Below are positions 15,784 through 24,761 of a stretch of 64,000 bases of DNA, piece after piece. The position numbers and the translations under genes were made by a program. The notes beneath the pieces were generated by a model that worked only from the letters and a program-made list of their open reading frames with translations, made no database searches and was not told the origin of the DNA. The DNA comes from Limnochordaceae bacterium (GTDB taxonomy: Bacteria; Bacillota; Limnochordia; Limnochordales; Geochordaceae), in NCBI GenBank assembly GCA_014896295.1, contig JADBKR010000002.1:248001-312000 (forward strand), in the 5' to 3' direction. How positions within the stretch are numbered: position 1 is the first letter of the stretch; every line of letters begins with the position of its first letter.

Positions 15784-18135
15784 TCAAGAGCTCTTGCCGG
15801 GTTGGGCCGATGCGGCCCGGGCCGTCACCCAGCCGCCGGCCACGGTTCGCTCCGGCATGCGTACCAGCAACGCCGCCAGAGGAAACAGCGTGGCGGCGGC
15901 GGACACCAGCATGGTCATCGCAAGGAGCGCTCCCAGCACGGCCACGGCCCGGAAGTCGGAGAAGACCAGCACGGCAAAGCCGGCGGCAAGGCTGAGCGCG
16001 TTGGTCAGGATCGCCCGGCCCGTGCTGGCCGCGGTCACCGCCAGGGCTTCCACCGGTGGCCGGCCGGCCGTGCGTTCCTGCCGGAACCGGCTCATCATCT
16101 GGATGCCGAAGTCCACTCCGACACCGATGGTGATGCTCGCGATCATGGTCGTCGCCACGTCCAGGGCGATGCCGCCGTACCCCATCAGCCCGAATTGGAG
16201 CACGACGGTCAGCACGAGCGGCACGAGCGAGAGAAGACCGACCAGCCATGACCGCATCAACAGGCCGACGATGATGCCCACGACGACGAAGGAGATGGCC
16301 AGGCTCTGGAGCAGACTCGGGATGAACCGGTCCAGCAGCCGGATGACGAGCTGCGGAATGCCGACCACCGACACCCTGGCCGGCGTCCCGGCAAAGGCCG
16401 ACTGGCTTTGCACTTCTACCTCGTGCACGATGCGCTTGATCTGCTGGGTGGGAACCGTGGCGATGCGGGTGAAAAGCAGCGCCTTCGAGTAGTCGTAGTT
16501 GACCAGTTGATCGAGCCCGCTGCCGCCCTGCAAAGCAAACAAGAGCAGTTCCTGAGCGACGGCTTGGCGGCTATCCGGAACGCGCAAGGCCGCCGGCTCG
16601 TCGCCGTTCAGCGCCCGGTTGACTTCTCGCACCACGTCCACGACGGACTGGCTGTGGCCCACGTCGGGCAGGGCGTCCAGGGTCTGTTGGAGCCTCTCCA
16701 GGCGCTTGAGCACGGCCGGGTCTTTCACGCCGTCCGGGGTACCCGTATCGACCACGATGGTGAGGGGATTGGTGCCCCCGAAGTGTTGCTCGACGGCCCG
16801 CGTCCCTCTCACGACGGGACTGTCCGGCCGGAAGTACTCGAGAAAGTTGGTCTCGATCCGGACGCGAGGGATCCCGAGGGCAGCGACCACGAGGAGCAGG
16901 CTGCTCAGCCCCACGATGCCCACGCCTGCGGGCCGGGCCATGGCGGAGGCCAGCTGCGCCATCCACCTGTCGAAGGTGCCCCAGGCCCCCGCCGGGTCGG
17001 CGGGCCGCGGCTGCGCTGCCGCCCGCAGTTCTCGCAGGCTCAGGATGGCCGGGATGGCCACCAAGGTGGCCAGGAGGGAGAACAAGATGCCCAATGCCGT
17101 GAACAACCCGAACTCCTTGACCGGCTGGACGAAGGAGGTCGCCAGCGAGGCGAAGCCCACCGCGTCCGTGAGCGAGACCATCACCAGAGGAGCGTTGAGC
17201 GCCATCATCGCGCGCTCGACCGCCTCCGGGTGTTGCAGCCCTTCCCGGCGCCCCTCCTGGTAGCGACCCAGGACATAGATGGTACTGGCGCTGCCTACCA
17301 CCACCAGCATCACGGGCAGCACCGACGAGACGATGGAGAGGTGGTAGCCCAGGGCTGCCATCAGGCCCAGTGTCCAGACGAGGCTCAGCAACACCGGTAC
17401 CATCGGCAGCACCAGGGCCGCCGCCGTCCGGAAGCTCACGTAGAAACTGCCCAACACCACCGCGACGGCCAGGGGAAAGAGCACCTCCAGGTCTCGGCGG
17501 ATGCTCCGCGTACCGACATAGGCCAGAAAGGGCTCCCCCACCACGTCGATGGACTCGGGGCCCTGCTGCCGTGCAACCAGGGCCTCGATTTGCGGGCCTG
17601 TCGTTCGGGAGAACTCGTCGTTGAAGGCGAAACCCGGCTCGAGCGTGACGACGATGGCCAGGGCTCGGCCATCTGGCGATATGAGCGAATCGGCCAGGGG
17701 GCTGGTCAGGAACCGGGCCTTGAACTGGGCGACTTCGTCCGGAGTGGACGGAGGGGCGGTGACCACGGGTTGGATCTCCATCCCGGCCTCGGTTGCGCGC
17801 ACCAGTTCCACGTCCAGCGGGGACGTCACCGTGTCCACACCCGGGATCTCCCGCAGCGCCTCGGCGAGCCGCCCCACCTTTTGCAGGGTCGACACGGTGT
17901 ACACGTCGGGAGCCCTGAGGACCACCATCACCAGGTCCTGCGAACCGAACTCGTCGGTGACGGCGTCGAGCGCCCGAAGGGCCGGGTCGTCTCTCGGCAC
18001 CATCGACCGCAGGTCACTCGAGATGTGGAGCCTGGGTAAGAATGCGGCGAAAACCAGGGTCACCGCGAGCAACGCCCCAAGGACGGGACGCGGATGCTTC
18101 AACACCAACCGCGTGACGACCGCCACGATCCCCAT
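15784..18135 (-). CDS. RND/MMPL-family exporter (HpnN-like)
   Basis: This 783-aa inner-membrane transporter has the two-fold RND/MMPL architecture: TM1 at about 13-33, a periplasmic domain, five helices, then a second copy beginning near residue 405 and a final helix bundle. The GVDFGIQMMSRFRQE block (about 685) is the conserved D-containing TM4/TM10-type motif of hydrophobe transporters such as HpnN. Such proteins export hopanoids, lipids or other hydrophobic molecules, driven by the proton gradient. ATG 18135 directly abuts its GGGAGG, so GTG 18126 (9 nt from it) may be the real start. It has its own promoter and TetR-type operator, and precedes the LolA-like and barrel genes. Confidence 0.88.
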   Translation of the reverse strand: MGIVAVVTRLVLKHPRPVLGALLAVTLVFAAFLPRLHISSDLRSMVPRDDPALRALDAVTDEFGSQDLVMVVLRAPDVYTVSTLQKVGRLAEALREIPGVDTVTSPLDVELVRATEAGMEIQPVVTAPPSTPDEVAQFKARFLTSPLADSLISPDGRALAIVVTLEPGFAFNDEFSRTTGPQIEALVARQQGPESIDVVGEPFLAYVGTRSIRRDLEVLFPLAVAVVLGSFYVSFRTAAALVLPMVPVLLSLVWTLGLMAALGYHLSIVSSVLPVMLVVVGSASTIYVLGRYQEGRREGLQHPEAVERAMMALNAPLVMVSLTDAVGFASLATSFVQPVKEFGLFTALGILFSLLATLVAIPAILSLRELRAAAQPRPADPAGAWGTFDRWMAQLASAMARPAGVGIVGLSSLLLVVAALGIPRVRIETNFLEYFRPDSPVVRGTRAVEQHFGGTNPLTIVVDTGTPDGVKDPAVLKRLERLQQTLDALPDVGHSQSVVDVVREVNRALNGDEPAALRVPDSRQAVAQELLLFALQGGSGLDQLVNYDYSKALLFTRIATVPTQQIKRIVHEVEVQSQSAFAGTPARVSVVGIPQLVIRLLDRFIPSLLQSLAISFVVVGIIVGLLMRSWLVGLLSLVPLVLTVVLQFGLMGYGGIALDVATTMIASITIGVGVDFGIQMMSRFRQERTAGRPPVEALAVTAASTGRAILTNALSLAAGFAVLVFSDFRAVAVLGALLAMTMLVSAAATLFPLAALLVRMPERTVAGGWVTARAASAQPGKSS

Positions 18136-18203
18136 CCTCCCGTGATCGGTGTCGTGCCGGCGCTCCGGTGGCCACCGGTCCGCCGCGCGCAGGTGAGCAC
18201 AAC

Positions 18204-18247
18204 GATTCGGACGACCGATTCATATGCGCGAAGGGAGCGTATGTCCC
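18204..18247 (-). promoter_or_regulatory. Promoter and TetR-type operator of the exporter genes
   Basis: On the minus strand, GGGACA (18242-18247) and TATGAA (18219-18224) are 17 bp apart. Immediately downstream lies an 18-bp palindrome with arms GATTCGG and CCGATTC around ACGA (18204-18221). Its 12-bp core TCGGACGACCGA is identical to the core beside the tetR promoter. The operator overlaps the end of the patatin gene. Confidence 0.6.
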
Positions 18248-19227
18248 CCCGCCATCCCTGAGGCCGATGCCTCCTCGAACAGTTCGCTGAGACGGGGCCA
18301 GGCGTCCTCGACGGCCATGCGCCCGGCCTGCACGCCCTCGGCCCAGCGCAGGAACTGGTGGCCGTGCATGCCCTCCACCGCCGGGCGGATGAGCACGTCC
18401 GGGTGTCCGTCGTCGCCGGCATCCGTAGTCCCCTGGAGCCGGACCGCCACCTCCAGGCTGCGCCCCACCACGTTCCAGAAGCTCATGCGGTCCGCCGGTG
18501 CTTGGTCGATGAAAAACCTTACAGGCACCTTGCGCCGCCATTCTCGAGCCTGGGGGGTAACCCGCCCGTAAGCATGCTTGAGGCGCCGTGCCAGCCTTCC
18601 CCACACGTCGTGCCGGGAACGGATGTCCACGCCGATGACCACTTCGGCCCCCCATGCCCTGGCAGCCCGCACGGGTAAGAGCTCGACCAGACCGCCGTCC
18701 ACCAGCCACCGGCTCCCGTACCGAACGGGTGCAAGCAGGCCGGGGACCGCGATGCTCGCCCGCACCGCGTCGACCAGCGGTCCGGAGGAAAGCACCACAG
18801 GTTCGCCGTCCGGCAGGGCCGTGGCCACCACCACGAGACGCTTGGGAAGATCTTCGAACCGCAGCTCGCCGAACAGCGCCTCGAGGAACGCCTCGATCCG
18901 CCGGCCCTGGACGACCCCTCCGTCCAGACCGGGGTCCGCCATGCGCAGGAGCCTGCGCCAGGTGAGAGAGGCGGCAAAGCCCTCGAGCCGGTCGAGACGG
19001 CCCGCGGCATAAGCGGCGCCGACCAGCGCACCGATGCTCGTCCCCGCCACGACGTCGATGGGGATCCCGCGGCGTTGGAGCTCCCTCAGCACGCCGATGT
19101 GGGCTGCTCCCCGGGCAGCCCCACCCCCCAAGGCGACGCCGACGACCGGCCCGGGGTGAAGGGCGAGCGCAGCGGGCGATCCGGGAGCCGAGCCCCGGAG
19201 CACACCTTTGCAGTGGTCGACCGGCAT
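18220..19227 (-). CDS. Patatin-like phospholipase
   Basis: This is a Ser-Asp dyad lipid acyl hydrolase. The oxyanion GGGAARG lies near residues 34-40, the nucleophile elbow GTSIG at 62-66 (Ser64) and the catalytic DGG at 177-179. It is 335 aa with no signal peptide, so it is probably cytoplasmic or membrane-associated, like the RssA/YlbK type. ATG 19227 shares a base with the tetR stop (TAATG), so it is co-transcribed with and translationally coupled to the repressor. Its place between tetR and the lipid-type exporter suggests a role in membrane lipid turnover linked to export. Confidence 0.9.
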   Translation of the reverse strand: MPVDHCKGVLRGSAPGSPAALALHPGPVVGVALGGGAARGAAHIGVLRELQRRGIPIDVVAGTSIGALVGAAYAAGRLDRLEGFAASLTWRRLLRMADPGLDGGVVQGRRIEAFLEALFGELRFEDLPKRLVVVATALPDGEPVVLSSGPLVDAVRASIAVPGLLAPVRYGSRWLVDGGLVELLPVRAARAWGAEVVIGVDIRSRHDVWGRLARRLKHAYGRVTPQAREWRRKVPVRFFIDQAPADRMSFWNVVGRSLEVAVRLQGTTDAGDDGHPDVLIRPAVEGMHGHQFLRWAEGVQAGRMAVEDAWPRLSELFEEASASGMAGGHTLPSRI

Positions 19228-19835
19228 TACGACGTGCCCACCGCCACCAGCAGCTCCTCGAACCACACCGGCTGCTCGGTCTTGCCCGTCTCGTCGGTCT
19301 CCATCAGCACCTGAAGCGCCAGGCCGTACAGGGTCGCCACGAAGATGCGCCCCAGGGTTTGGGGCGACAGGCCGGCCAGCCGGGAGCGTAGCGTCCCGGC
19401 CGACGGCGCTTGCCACAAGCCGGCGAACCGGCTGGCCGCCTCGTCGGCCACCTCCTCGAAGAGCCGGCGAAGCTGGCGACGCACCTCCGCGTCGTGGAAG
19501 GCGAGACTGCTGAAGTCGAACAAGAGCCGGAACCATCCGGGGTCTTCCCGGAGCTTTGCGCGAACCATCCGCACCAGCCCGTTGAGGCGCTGGTCGGCGC
19601 TGAGTTGGCCGAGCCAGCTCACCACCTCCTGCAGGTGCTGCTCGGTGGTACGCCGCATGACTTCGATGAACAGGCGCTCTTTGGACTGGAAGTAGTAGTG
19701 GAGCTGGCTCAGCGCCACCCCTGCTTCCCTGGCGATCTGCCGCATGGAGACCGCCGCATATCCCTCTCGGGCCAGGCACCGGTACGCCGCGTCGAGAATC
19801 GTAGCGCTGGTATCCTCACGGGAACTTGCCCGCAT
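19227..19835 (-). CDS. TetR/AcrR-family repressor
   Basis: The 202-aa protein has an N-terminal helix-turn-helix at about residues 27-50 (SMRQIAREAGVALSQLHYYFQSKERLF) and a helical ligand-binding C-terminal domain. It heads the patatin/exporter cluster. Its own promoter and the separate exporter promoter contain the same palindromic core, so autoregulation and control of the exporter are likely; the ligand is unknown. ATG 19835 is preceded by GGGAG at 7 nt. Confidence 0.92.
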   Translation of the reverse strand: MRASSREDTSATILDAAYRCLAREGYAAVSMRQIAREAGVALSQLHYYFQSKERLFIEVMRRTTEQHLQEVVSWLGQLSADQRLNGLVRMVRAKLREDPGWFRLLFDFSSLAFHDAEVRRQLRRLFEEVADEAASRFAGLWQAPSAGTLRSRLAGLSPQTLGRIFVATLYGLALQVLMETDETGKTEQPVWFEELLVAVGTS

Positions 19836-19855
19836 GGCCTTCTCCCACCCTTTTG

Positions 19856-19902
19856 GTCGGACGACCGACTTGCATTATAGTGGCGCCGCTCGCGGCGCGC
19901 AA
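19856..19902 (-). promoter_or_regulatory. tetR promoter with operator
   Basis: Minus strand: -35 TTGCGC (19897-19902), 17-bp spacer, perfect -10 TATAAT (19874-19879). Four bases downstream begins the palindrome with arms GTCGG and CCGAC (19856-19869), containing TCGGACGACCGA at 19857-19868. Operator placement just after the -10 is typical for repression of transcription start. Confidence 0.7.
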
Positions 19903-20052
19903 GGACAGGTCCCTGGAAAGCACGACCAGCTCGGGCATCGCCCGGCCGTCCGAGCCTGAGAGGAGCGCCGGAAAACCGGTGGTTGTCAAGGAGGAAACCG
20001 GGCCATCATCACTAATACGAGTCATCACTGTAACCGTATCCAAGGGCGCGGG

Positions 20053-20184
20053 GTGGCTCGGGTGGGCAAGGCAGCGGCAGAGGCGTTCGAGCGGGCTCGC
20101 GACCTGCTCGTGTCCCGCCGGGACGACGACGAGGCGGCGTACCGGGAGGAGGCCTTCCCCCGACCCGGGGGGCAGAGCGGCTGA
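20053..20184 (+). CDS. Small protein (43 aa) upstream of prpE
   Basis: GTG 20053 opens a short frame with strongly coding codon use (G/C at nearly all third positions). It encodes a charged helical peptide containing AAAEAFERARDLLVSRRDDDEAAYREEAF. GTG 20062 is an alternative start. It ends 36 nt before prpE. The sequence vaguely resembles the N-terminal helical part of some AMP-dependent synthetases, so it may be a detached N-terminus or an accessory peptide. I do not recognise a family. Confidence 0.45.
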   Translation: MARVGKAAAEAFERARDLLVSRRDDDEAAYREEAFPRPGGQSG

Positions 20185-20185
20185 G

Positions 20186-20209
20186 AAGTTACCGGGAAAG
20201 TTACCGGGA
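20186..20209 (+). repeat. Tandem 12-bp duplication before prpE
   Basis: AAGTTACCGGGA occurs twice head to tail, followed by GGTAGAG. The second copy and its flank form the GGGAGG ribosome site of prpE, so the duplication gives a spare, weaker site (ACCGGGAAAG) 12 bp upstream. Confidence 0.7.
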
Positions 20210-20220
20210 GGTAGAGCGCG

Positions 20221-22137
20221 GTGGAAGTGATCGCTCCGACCGTGAAGCGCTGGCTGAAGGACGCCGAGGAGGACCCCGAGGGTTTCTGGGCGAAGGCCGC
20301 GGAGCAGTTGCACTGGTTCCGCAAGTGGGACCGGACCTACGAGAGCACGCCCCCGACGTTTCGCTGGTTCGTGGGAGGCCTCACCAACCTGAGCTACAAC
20401 GCGGTGGACTACCACGTGCTGCGGGGTCGGGGTGGCCACGCGGCCCTCATTGCGGAAACCGAACGGGGCGAGCGCCGGGTCTACACGTACGCCCATCTCC
20501 AGCACGGCATCCGGCGCCTGGCTGCAGCGCTGCGGGGACTCGGGGTGAGGCGCGGCGATCGGGTGGCCATCTACATGCCCACCGGCGCGGAAGCCATCAT
20601 GGCCATGCTCGCTGCGGCGCGCATCGGGGCCGTCCACCTGGTGGTCTTCGCGGGTTTCGGCAGCCGGGCGCTCGCCGAACGCATGCGGCTCGGCGGCGCC
20701 AGGGTATTGCTCACCGCAGACGTTACCTGGCGCAAGGGCCGGGAGGTCCCTCTCTGGGACATCGTCCAGGAGGCCCTGGCCGTTCCCGACTCGCCCGTCG
20801 AGAAGGTCGTCGTGCTGCGCCGTAGCCAGAGGCCCATCGAGTTGAGGCCCGGGCGGGACCTGCTCTGGGAGGAGTTCGTCGAGCAGGGCAAGGGCCGGCC
20901 GGACGTCCACGAGCTCATGGAGTCCAACGAGCCGGCCTACATCCTGGCGACGTCCGGTACCACCGCGCAGCCGAAGCTGGCCGTCCACAGCCACGGCGGG
21001 TACCAGGTCTACATCCGCAGCATGGCGCAGTGGGCCTTCGGCCTTTCCCCGCAGGACGTGTGGTGGTCGACGTCCGACATCGGGTGGGTGGTCGGGCACA
21101 GCTATATCGTCTATGCTCCGCTGCTCGTGGGCTGTACGACCATCGCGTACGAAGGTGCCCTGGACCACCCGGGGCCCGAGACCTTCTACCGCATCATCGA
21201 GGAGAACCGGGTGACCGGGGTGTTCACCGCACCCACGGCCGTGCGCCTGTTGATGCGTTACGGCACCGGTCCGGCCCGCACGTTCGACCTGAGCACGGTG
21301 CAACGGGTCTTTTCGGCCGGCGAAGTCCTCAACCCGCCCGCCTGGGAGTGGCTCCAGAAGGACGTGTTCGGCGACCGCGTACCGGTCATCGACCACTGGT
21401 GGCAAACGGAGACAGGTGGGCCCGTCATCGGCAATCCCTACGGCCTCGGCATGCTGCCCATCAAGCCGGGCTCGGCGGGCCTGCCCCTGCCGGGCACCTC
21501 GGCCGAGGTGCGTACGATCGAGGGCAAGCGTTGCGAACCGGGCGAAAAGGGCATCGTGGTGATCCCACGCCCGTTCCCCGGCCTGACGCCCACCCTGTGG
21601 GGTGACCCCGAACGGTACGGGCGCGACTACTGGCAGGTCATCCCACACGTCTACTTCACCGGGGACGCCGCGTACGTGGATGAGGACGGCTACTTCTACT
21701 TCAGCGGCCGCGCCGACGAGATCATCAAGATCGCCGGGCACCGCATCGGTACCATCGAGGTGGAGACCGCGTTCTTGCGCCACCCTGCCGTGGCGGAAGC
21801 GGGAGTCACGGGCCGCCCGGACGAGCTGCGCGGCGAGGTCATCTCGGCGTTCGTGGTGCTCAAGGCCGGCCACGAGCCGTCCGACGGCCTCCGGCAGGAG
21901 CTGCTCCAGACGGTTCGCCAGGAGCTCGGCCCCATCGCCGTGATCGGAGAGATCCACTTCGTCAAGGCTCTGCCCAAGACCCGCAGCGGCAAGATCATGC
22001 GGCGGGTCTTCAAGGCCGTCATCCTGGGCCGGGACCCGGGCGACATCTCCACCATTGAAGATGTAGGATCGGTGGAGGAAGCCCGCGCCGCATGGCAGGC
22101 CATGCGGGCCGAACTCAAGGCGACCGGTAGCGACTGA
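20221..22137 (+). CDS. prpE: Propionyl-/acetyl-CoA synthetase (AMP-forming)
   Basis: This ANL-superfamily ligase activates propionate or acetate to the acyl-CoA through an acyl-adenylate. ATP-binding TSGTTAQPK is at about 244-252, the WWQTETGG motif near 395, the hinge region FYFSGRADEIIKIAGHRIG and the C-terminal catalytic lysine in KTRSGKIMRR. The 638-aa length fits Acs/PrpE. Because the next genes encode the methylcitrate enzymes, propionate is the more likely substrate. GTG 20221 has GGGAGG 10 nt upstream. Confidence 0.85.
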   Translation: MEVIAPTVKRWLKDAEEDPEGFWAKAAEQLHWFRKWDRTYESTPPTFRWFVGGLTNLSYNAVDYHVLRGRGGHAALIAETERGERRVYTYAHLQHGIRRLAAALRGLGVRRGDRVAIYMPTGAEAIMAMLAAARIGAVHLVVFAGFGSRALAERMRLGGARVLLTADVTWRKGREVPLWDIVQEALAVPDSPVEKVVVLRRSQRPIELRPGRDLLWEEFVEQGKGRPDVHELMESNEPAYILATSGTTAQPKLAVHSHGGYQVYIRSMAQWAFGLSPQDVWWSTSDIGWVVGHSYIVYAPLLVGCTTIAYEGALDHPGPETFYRIIEENRVTGVFTAPTAVRLLMRYGTGPARTFDLSTVQRVFSAGEVLNPPAWEWLQKDVFGDRVPVIDHWWQTETGGPVIGNPYGLGMLPIKPGSAGLPLPGTSAEVRTIEGKRCEPGEKGIVVIPRPFPGLTPTLWGDPERYGRDYWQVIPHVYFTGDAAYVDEDGYFYFSGRADEIIKIAGHRIGTIEVETAFLRHPAVAEAGVTGRPDELRGEVISAFVVLKAGHEPSDGLRQELLQTVRQELGPIAVIGEIHFVKALPKTRSGKIMRRVFKAVILGRDPGDISTIEDVGSVEEARAAWQAMRAELKATGSD

Positions 22138-22167
22138 CCCGGTGGCCGTCGCAGGGGGCACTCGAGC

Positions 22168-23547
22168 ATGAGCGACCGCTTCAGCCGGATGATGGGCGAG
22201 TATGCCGCTTCGGTGCGCTGGGAAGATCTCCCACCGGAGACCGTCCACGAAGTGAAGCGCAGGCTGCTGGACTCGGTTGGGGTGGCCATGGCGGCCTTCA
22301 CCGAAGACAGCCCGAAGGCTGCCCGCGCCTACGCCTACGAATGGCCGGTCACCTCGGGGGCGACCCTGTGGGGCACGGCGTTCATCGCCCCGGCCGACGT
22401 GGCCGCCTTTGCCAACGGGGTGATGGTGCGCTATCTCGACTTCAACGACACGTACCTCTCGAAGGAGCCGCTCCACCCGAGCGATGTGATCCCACCGCTT
22501 TTCGCCGTGGCGGAGTGGCGCGGCGTCGCACCGAGGGAGTTCGTCACCGCCGTGGCCGTGGCCTACGAGATCGGGGTCAACCTGTGCGATGCGGCGAGCC
22601 TCCGCCGGTACGGGTGGGATCACGTCAACTACGTCGGCATCGCGACCGCGGCAGCCGCCGGCCGCCTGCTGGGACTCTCCGTGGAACAGATCGAGCACGC
22701 CATCTCGCTGGTGGCCGTCCCCCATGCGGCGATGCGCCAGACCCGGGCGGGAGAGCTCTCCATGTGGAAGGGCGCAGCGGCCGCCAACTCCGCCCGCAAC
22801 GCCGTCTTCGCGGCCGTATTGGCGTCCAAGGGGATGACGGGGCCGTTCCAGCCCTTTGCCGGCGAGATGGGCTTCTTCCGGCAGCTGCTCGCCGGAGAGA
22901 CGTTCGACGAAGCGGCGCTGGCTTCGCTGGTCGAAAAACGCCCGCCGCGGCGCATTTGCGACACCTACGTCAAGTTCTGGCCGGTGGAGTACCACGCCCA
23001 AAGTGCCGTCGACGCGGCACTCCAGCTTCGCACCGAGATCGGCGACCCGAGCCGCATCGCCTCCATCCACATCGACACGTTCAAGGCGGCCTACGAGATC
23101 ATCGCCAAAGATCCCGAGAAGTGGGAGCCGAGGACCCGGGAGACGGCAGACCACTCGTTGCCGTACGCCGTCGTAGCGGCACTCTTGGACGGGCAGGTGA
23201 CCCGGAGATCCTTCTCCCGCGAACGCATTGCCGACCCCACGCTCCGGAAGATCTTGAAAGAGCACACCACTCTCCAGGAAGACCCGGAACTCACCCGGGG
23301 CTACCCCGAGGGGATCCCCAACCGCATCCGGGTCATGACCGTCGATCGCAAGGAGTTCGTGCGCGAGGTCCGCTTCCCGAGGGGCCATGCGCGCAACCCC
23401 ATGACGGACGAGGAAGTCGTCCAAAAGTTCCGTCTCAACGTCGAGGAGGCGTTCAGCCCGGCGCAAGCGGACCTCGTCATCGACTTCGTCTTCGGCCTCG
23501 AGCGGCAAACAGCCCTCGAGGACCTGGCGGGCCTGCTGCGACTGTGA
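22168..23547 (+). CDS. prpD: MmgE/PrpD-family dehydratase (2-methylcitrate dehydratase)
   Basis: The 459-aa protein has the MmgE/PrpD fold; recognisable segments are RLLDSVGVAMAAF, FANGVMVRYLDFNDTYL, HPSDVIPPLFAVAE, AVAYEIGVNLC and WKGAAAANSARNAVFAA. The family dehydrates 2-methylcitrate to 2-methyl-cis-aconitate without a cofactor. The order synthetase, dehydratase, citrate-synthase family gene supports a methylcitrate-cycle role. The methylisocitrate lyase (PrpB) and an aconitase are not in the window. Confidence 0.88.
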   Translation: MSDRFSRMMGEYAASVRWEDLPPETVHEVKRRLLDSVGVAMAAFTEDSPKAARAYAYEWPVTSGATLWGTAFIAPADVAAFANGVMVRYLDFNDTYLSKEPLHPSDVIPPLFAVAEWRGVAPREFVTAVAVAYEIGVNLCDAASLRRYGWDHVNYVGIATAAAAGRLLGLSVEQIEHAISLVAVPHAAMRQTRAGELSMWKGAAAANSARNAVFAAVLASKGMTGPFQPFAGEMGFFRQLLAGETFDEAALASLVEKRPPRRICDTYVKFWPVEYHAQSAVDAALQLRTEIGDPSRIASIHIDTFKAAYEIIAKDPEKWEPRTRETADHSLPYAVVAALLDGQVTRRSFSRERIADPTLRKILKEHTTLQEDPELTRGYPEGIPNRIRVMTVDRKEFVREVRFPRGHARNPMTDEEVVQKFRLNVEEAFSPAQADLVIDFVFGLERQTALEDLAGLLRL

Positions 23548-23574
23548 GAACGTAGCACAGGGGGGCTTTTACCG

Positions 23575-24735
23575 ATGGCTTTGCCGATCGGACCGGCAGA
23601 GGGATCTTACAGCCCGGGGCTCGAGGGAGTCATCGCTGCCGTCACGTCCATCTCTTACCTGGACGTAGAGCACGAGCAGATCGTGGTGCGCGGCTACGAC
23701 CTCATCGAGCTTGCCAGGCAGATGCACTACCCACAGGTGGCCTACCTCGTCATCTACGGTAGCTTGCCCTCGGCAGACGAGCTGGCCGATTTCAACCGGA
23801 CACTGCAGGAGCAGGCAGCGCTGCCCGAGGCCGCCTACCGGCTCTTTCAACTCATGCCGCGTACGACCGAGGTCATGGACGCCCAGCGCACCGTGATCTC
23901 GTTCCTGGCGGGATTCGAGGATCCTGCCGAGCTCCGGGACCCCTCCATGCAGGCCAACCTGAGCAAAGGCGTCAGGCTTTTGGCCCGTATGCCCGCCATC
24001 ACGGCCAACGCATACCGCACGGTGCATGGCCTGCCGCCGGTGGAGCCAGATGGGGAGCTGGGATTCTCGGAGAACTTCCTCTACATGATTACCGGCGCCC
24101 GGCCCGACGCGCAGGCGGCTCGCATCTTCGACATGTCGCTCACCTGCTACATCGAACACGAGATGCCCAATTCCACTTTCGCCGCCCGGGTCATCGCCTC
24201 CACCCTCTCTGACATCTACGGAGCCGTGGCCGGAGCCGCAGCATCGCTCAAAGGGCCGCTCCACGGGGGCGCCAACGAGGCCGTGGCGCACATGCTCCTG
24301 GAGATTCTGCAGCGGGGCGGCGCATCGGTGGCCGAGGCGTACGTCATGGAGAAGCTCGCCCGAAAGGAGCGCATCATGGGCTTCGGCCACCGGGTCTACA
24401 TGAAGCGGTACGACCCCCGGGCCCATCTGATGAAGGATTACATCCCCCAGCTTGCCGGCCGCCGGCCGGAAGGCCCGGAACTCTATCGCATCTACCAGAC
24501 CGTCGAGCAGGTGATGCTCCGAGAGAAGGGGCTGTTCCCCAACGCCGACTACCCGGTGGGGCTCATCTACCTCTTGCTGGGGATTCCCATCGATCTCTAC
24601 ACCCCCATCTTCCTGGCGGCGCGAACGGCCGGGCTGGTCGCTCACGTGGCGGAGCAGCACGCCAACAACCGGCTGTTCCGCCCGAGAGTGCTGTACCAGG
24701 GCCCGTGGGGCCGGCATCCGAACGGGCAGCCGTGA
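23575..24735 (+). CDS. prpC: Citrate / 2-methylcitrate synthase
   Basis: It condenses oxaloacetate with acetyl-CoA or propionyl-CoA. The catalytic histidine blocks are present: GPLHGGANE and GFGHRVY, and the fold landmarks SYLDVEHEQIVVRGYDLIELA near the start. The 386-aa length matches the short (type II-like/methylcitrate) synthases. Context with prpE and prpD favours 2-methylcitrate synthesis; substrate preference cannot be read from the sequence alone. It starts 27 nt after prpD and converges with the MFS gene. Confidence 0.9.
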   Translation: MALPIGPAEGSYSPGLEGVIAAVTSISYLDVEHEQIVVRGYDLIELARQMHYPQVAYLVIYGSLPSADELADFNRTLQEQAALPEAAYRLFQLMPRTTEVMDAQRTVISFLAGFEDPAELRDPSMQANLSKGVRLLARMPAITANAYRTVHGLPPVEPDGELGFSENFLYMITGARPDAQAARIFDMSLTCYIEHEMPNSTFAARVIASTLSDIYGAVAGAAASLKGPLHGGANEAVAHMLLEILQRGGASVAEAYVMEKLARKERIMGFGHRVYMKRYDPRAHLMKDYIPQLAGRRPEGPELYRIYQTVEQVMLREKGLFPNADYPVGLIYLLLGIPIDLYTPIFLAARTAGLVAHVAEQHANNRLFRPRVLYQGPWGRHPNGQP

Positions 24736-24761
24736 GCGGGCTGCGGGCCGAGCACTGCCAG

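Noticed and set aside
19816-23508. 1230-codon open frame on the minus strand opposite prpE and prpD
   Set aside because: It is a GC-skew shadow: composition is Arg/His/Asp-rich with no domain, while the plus-strand genes show clear family motifs throughout.
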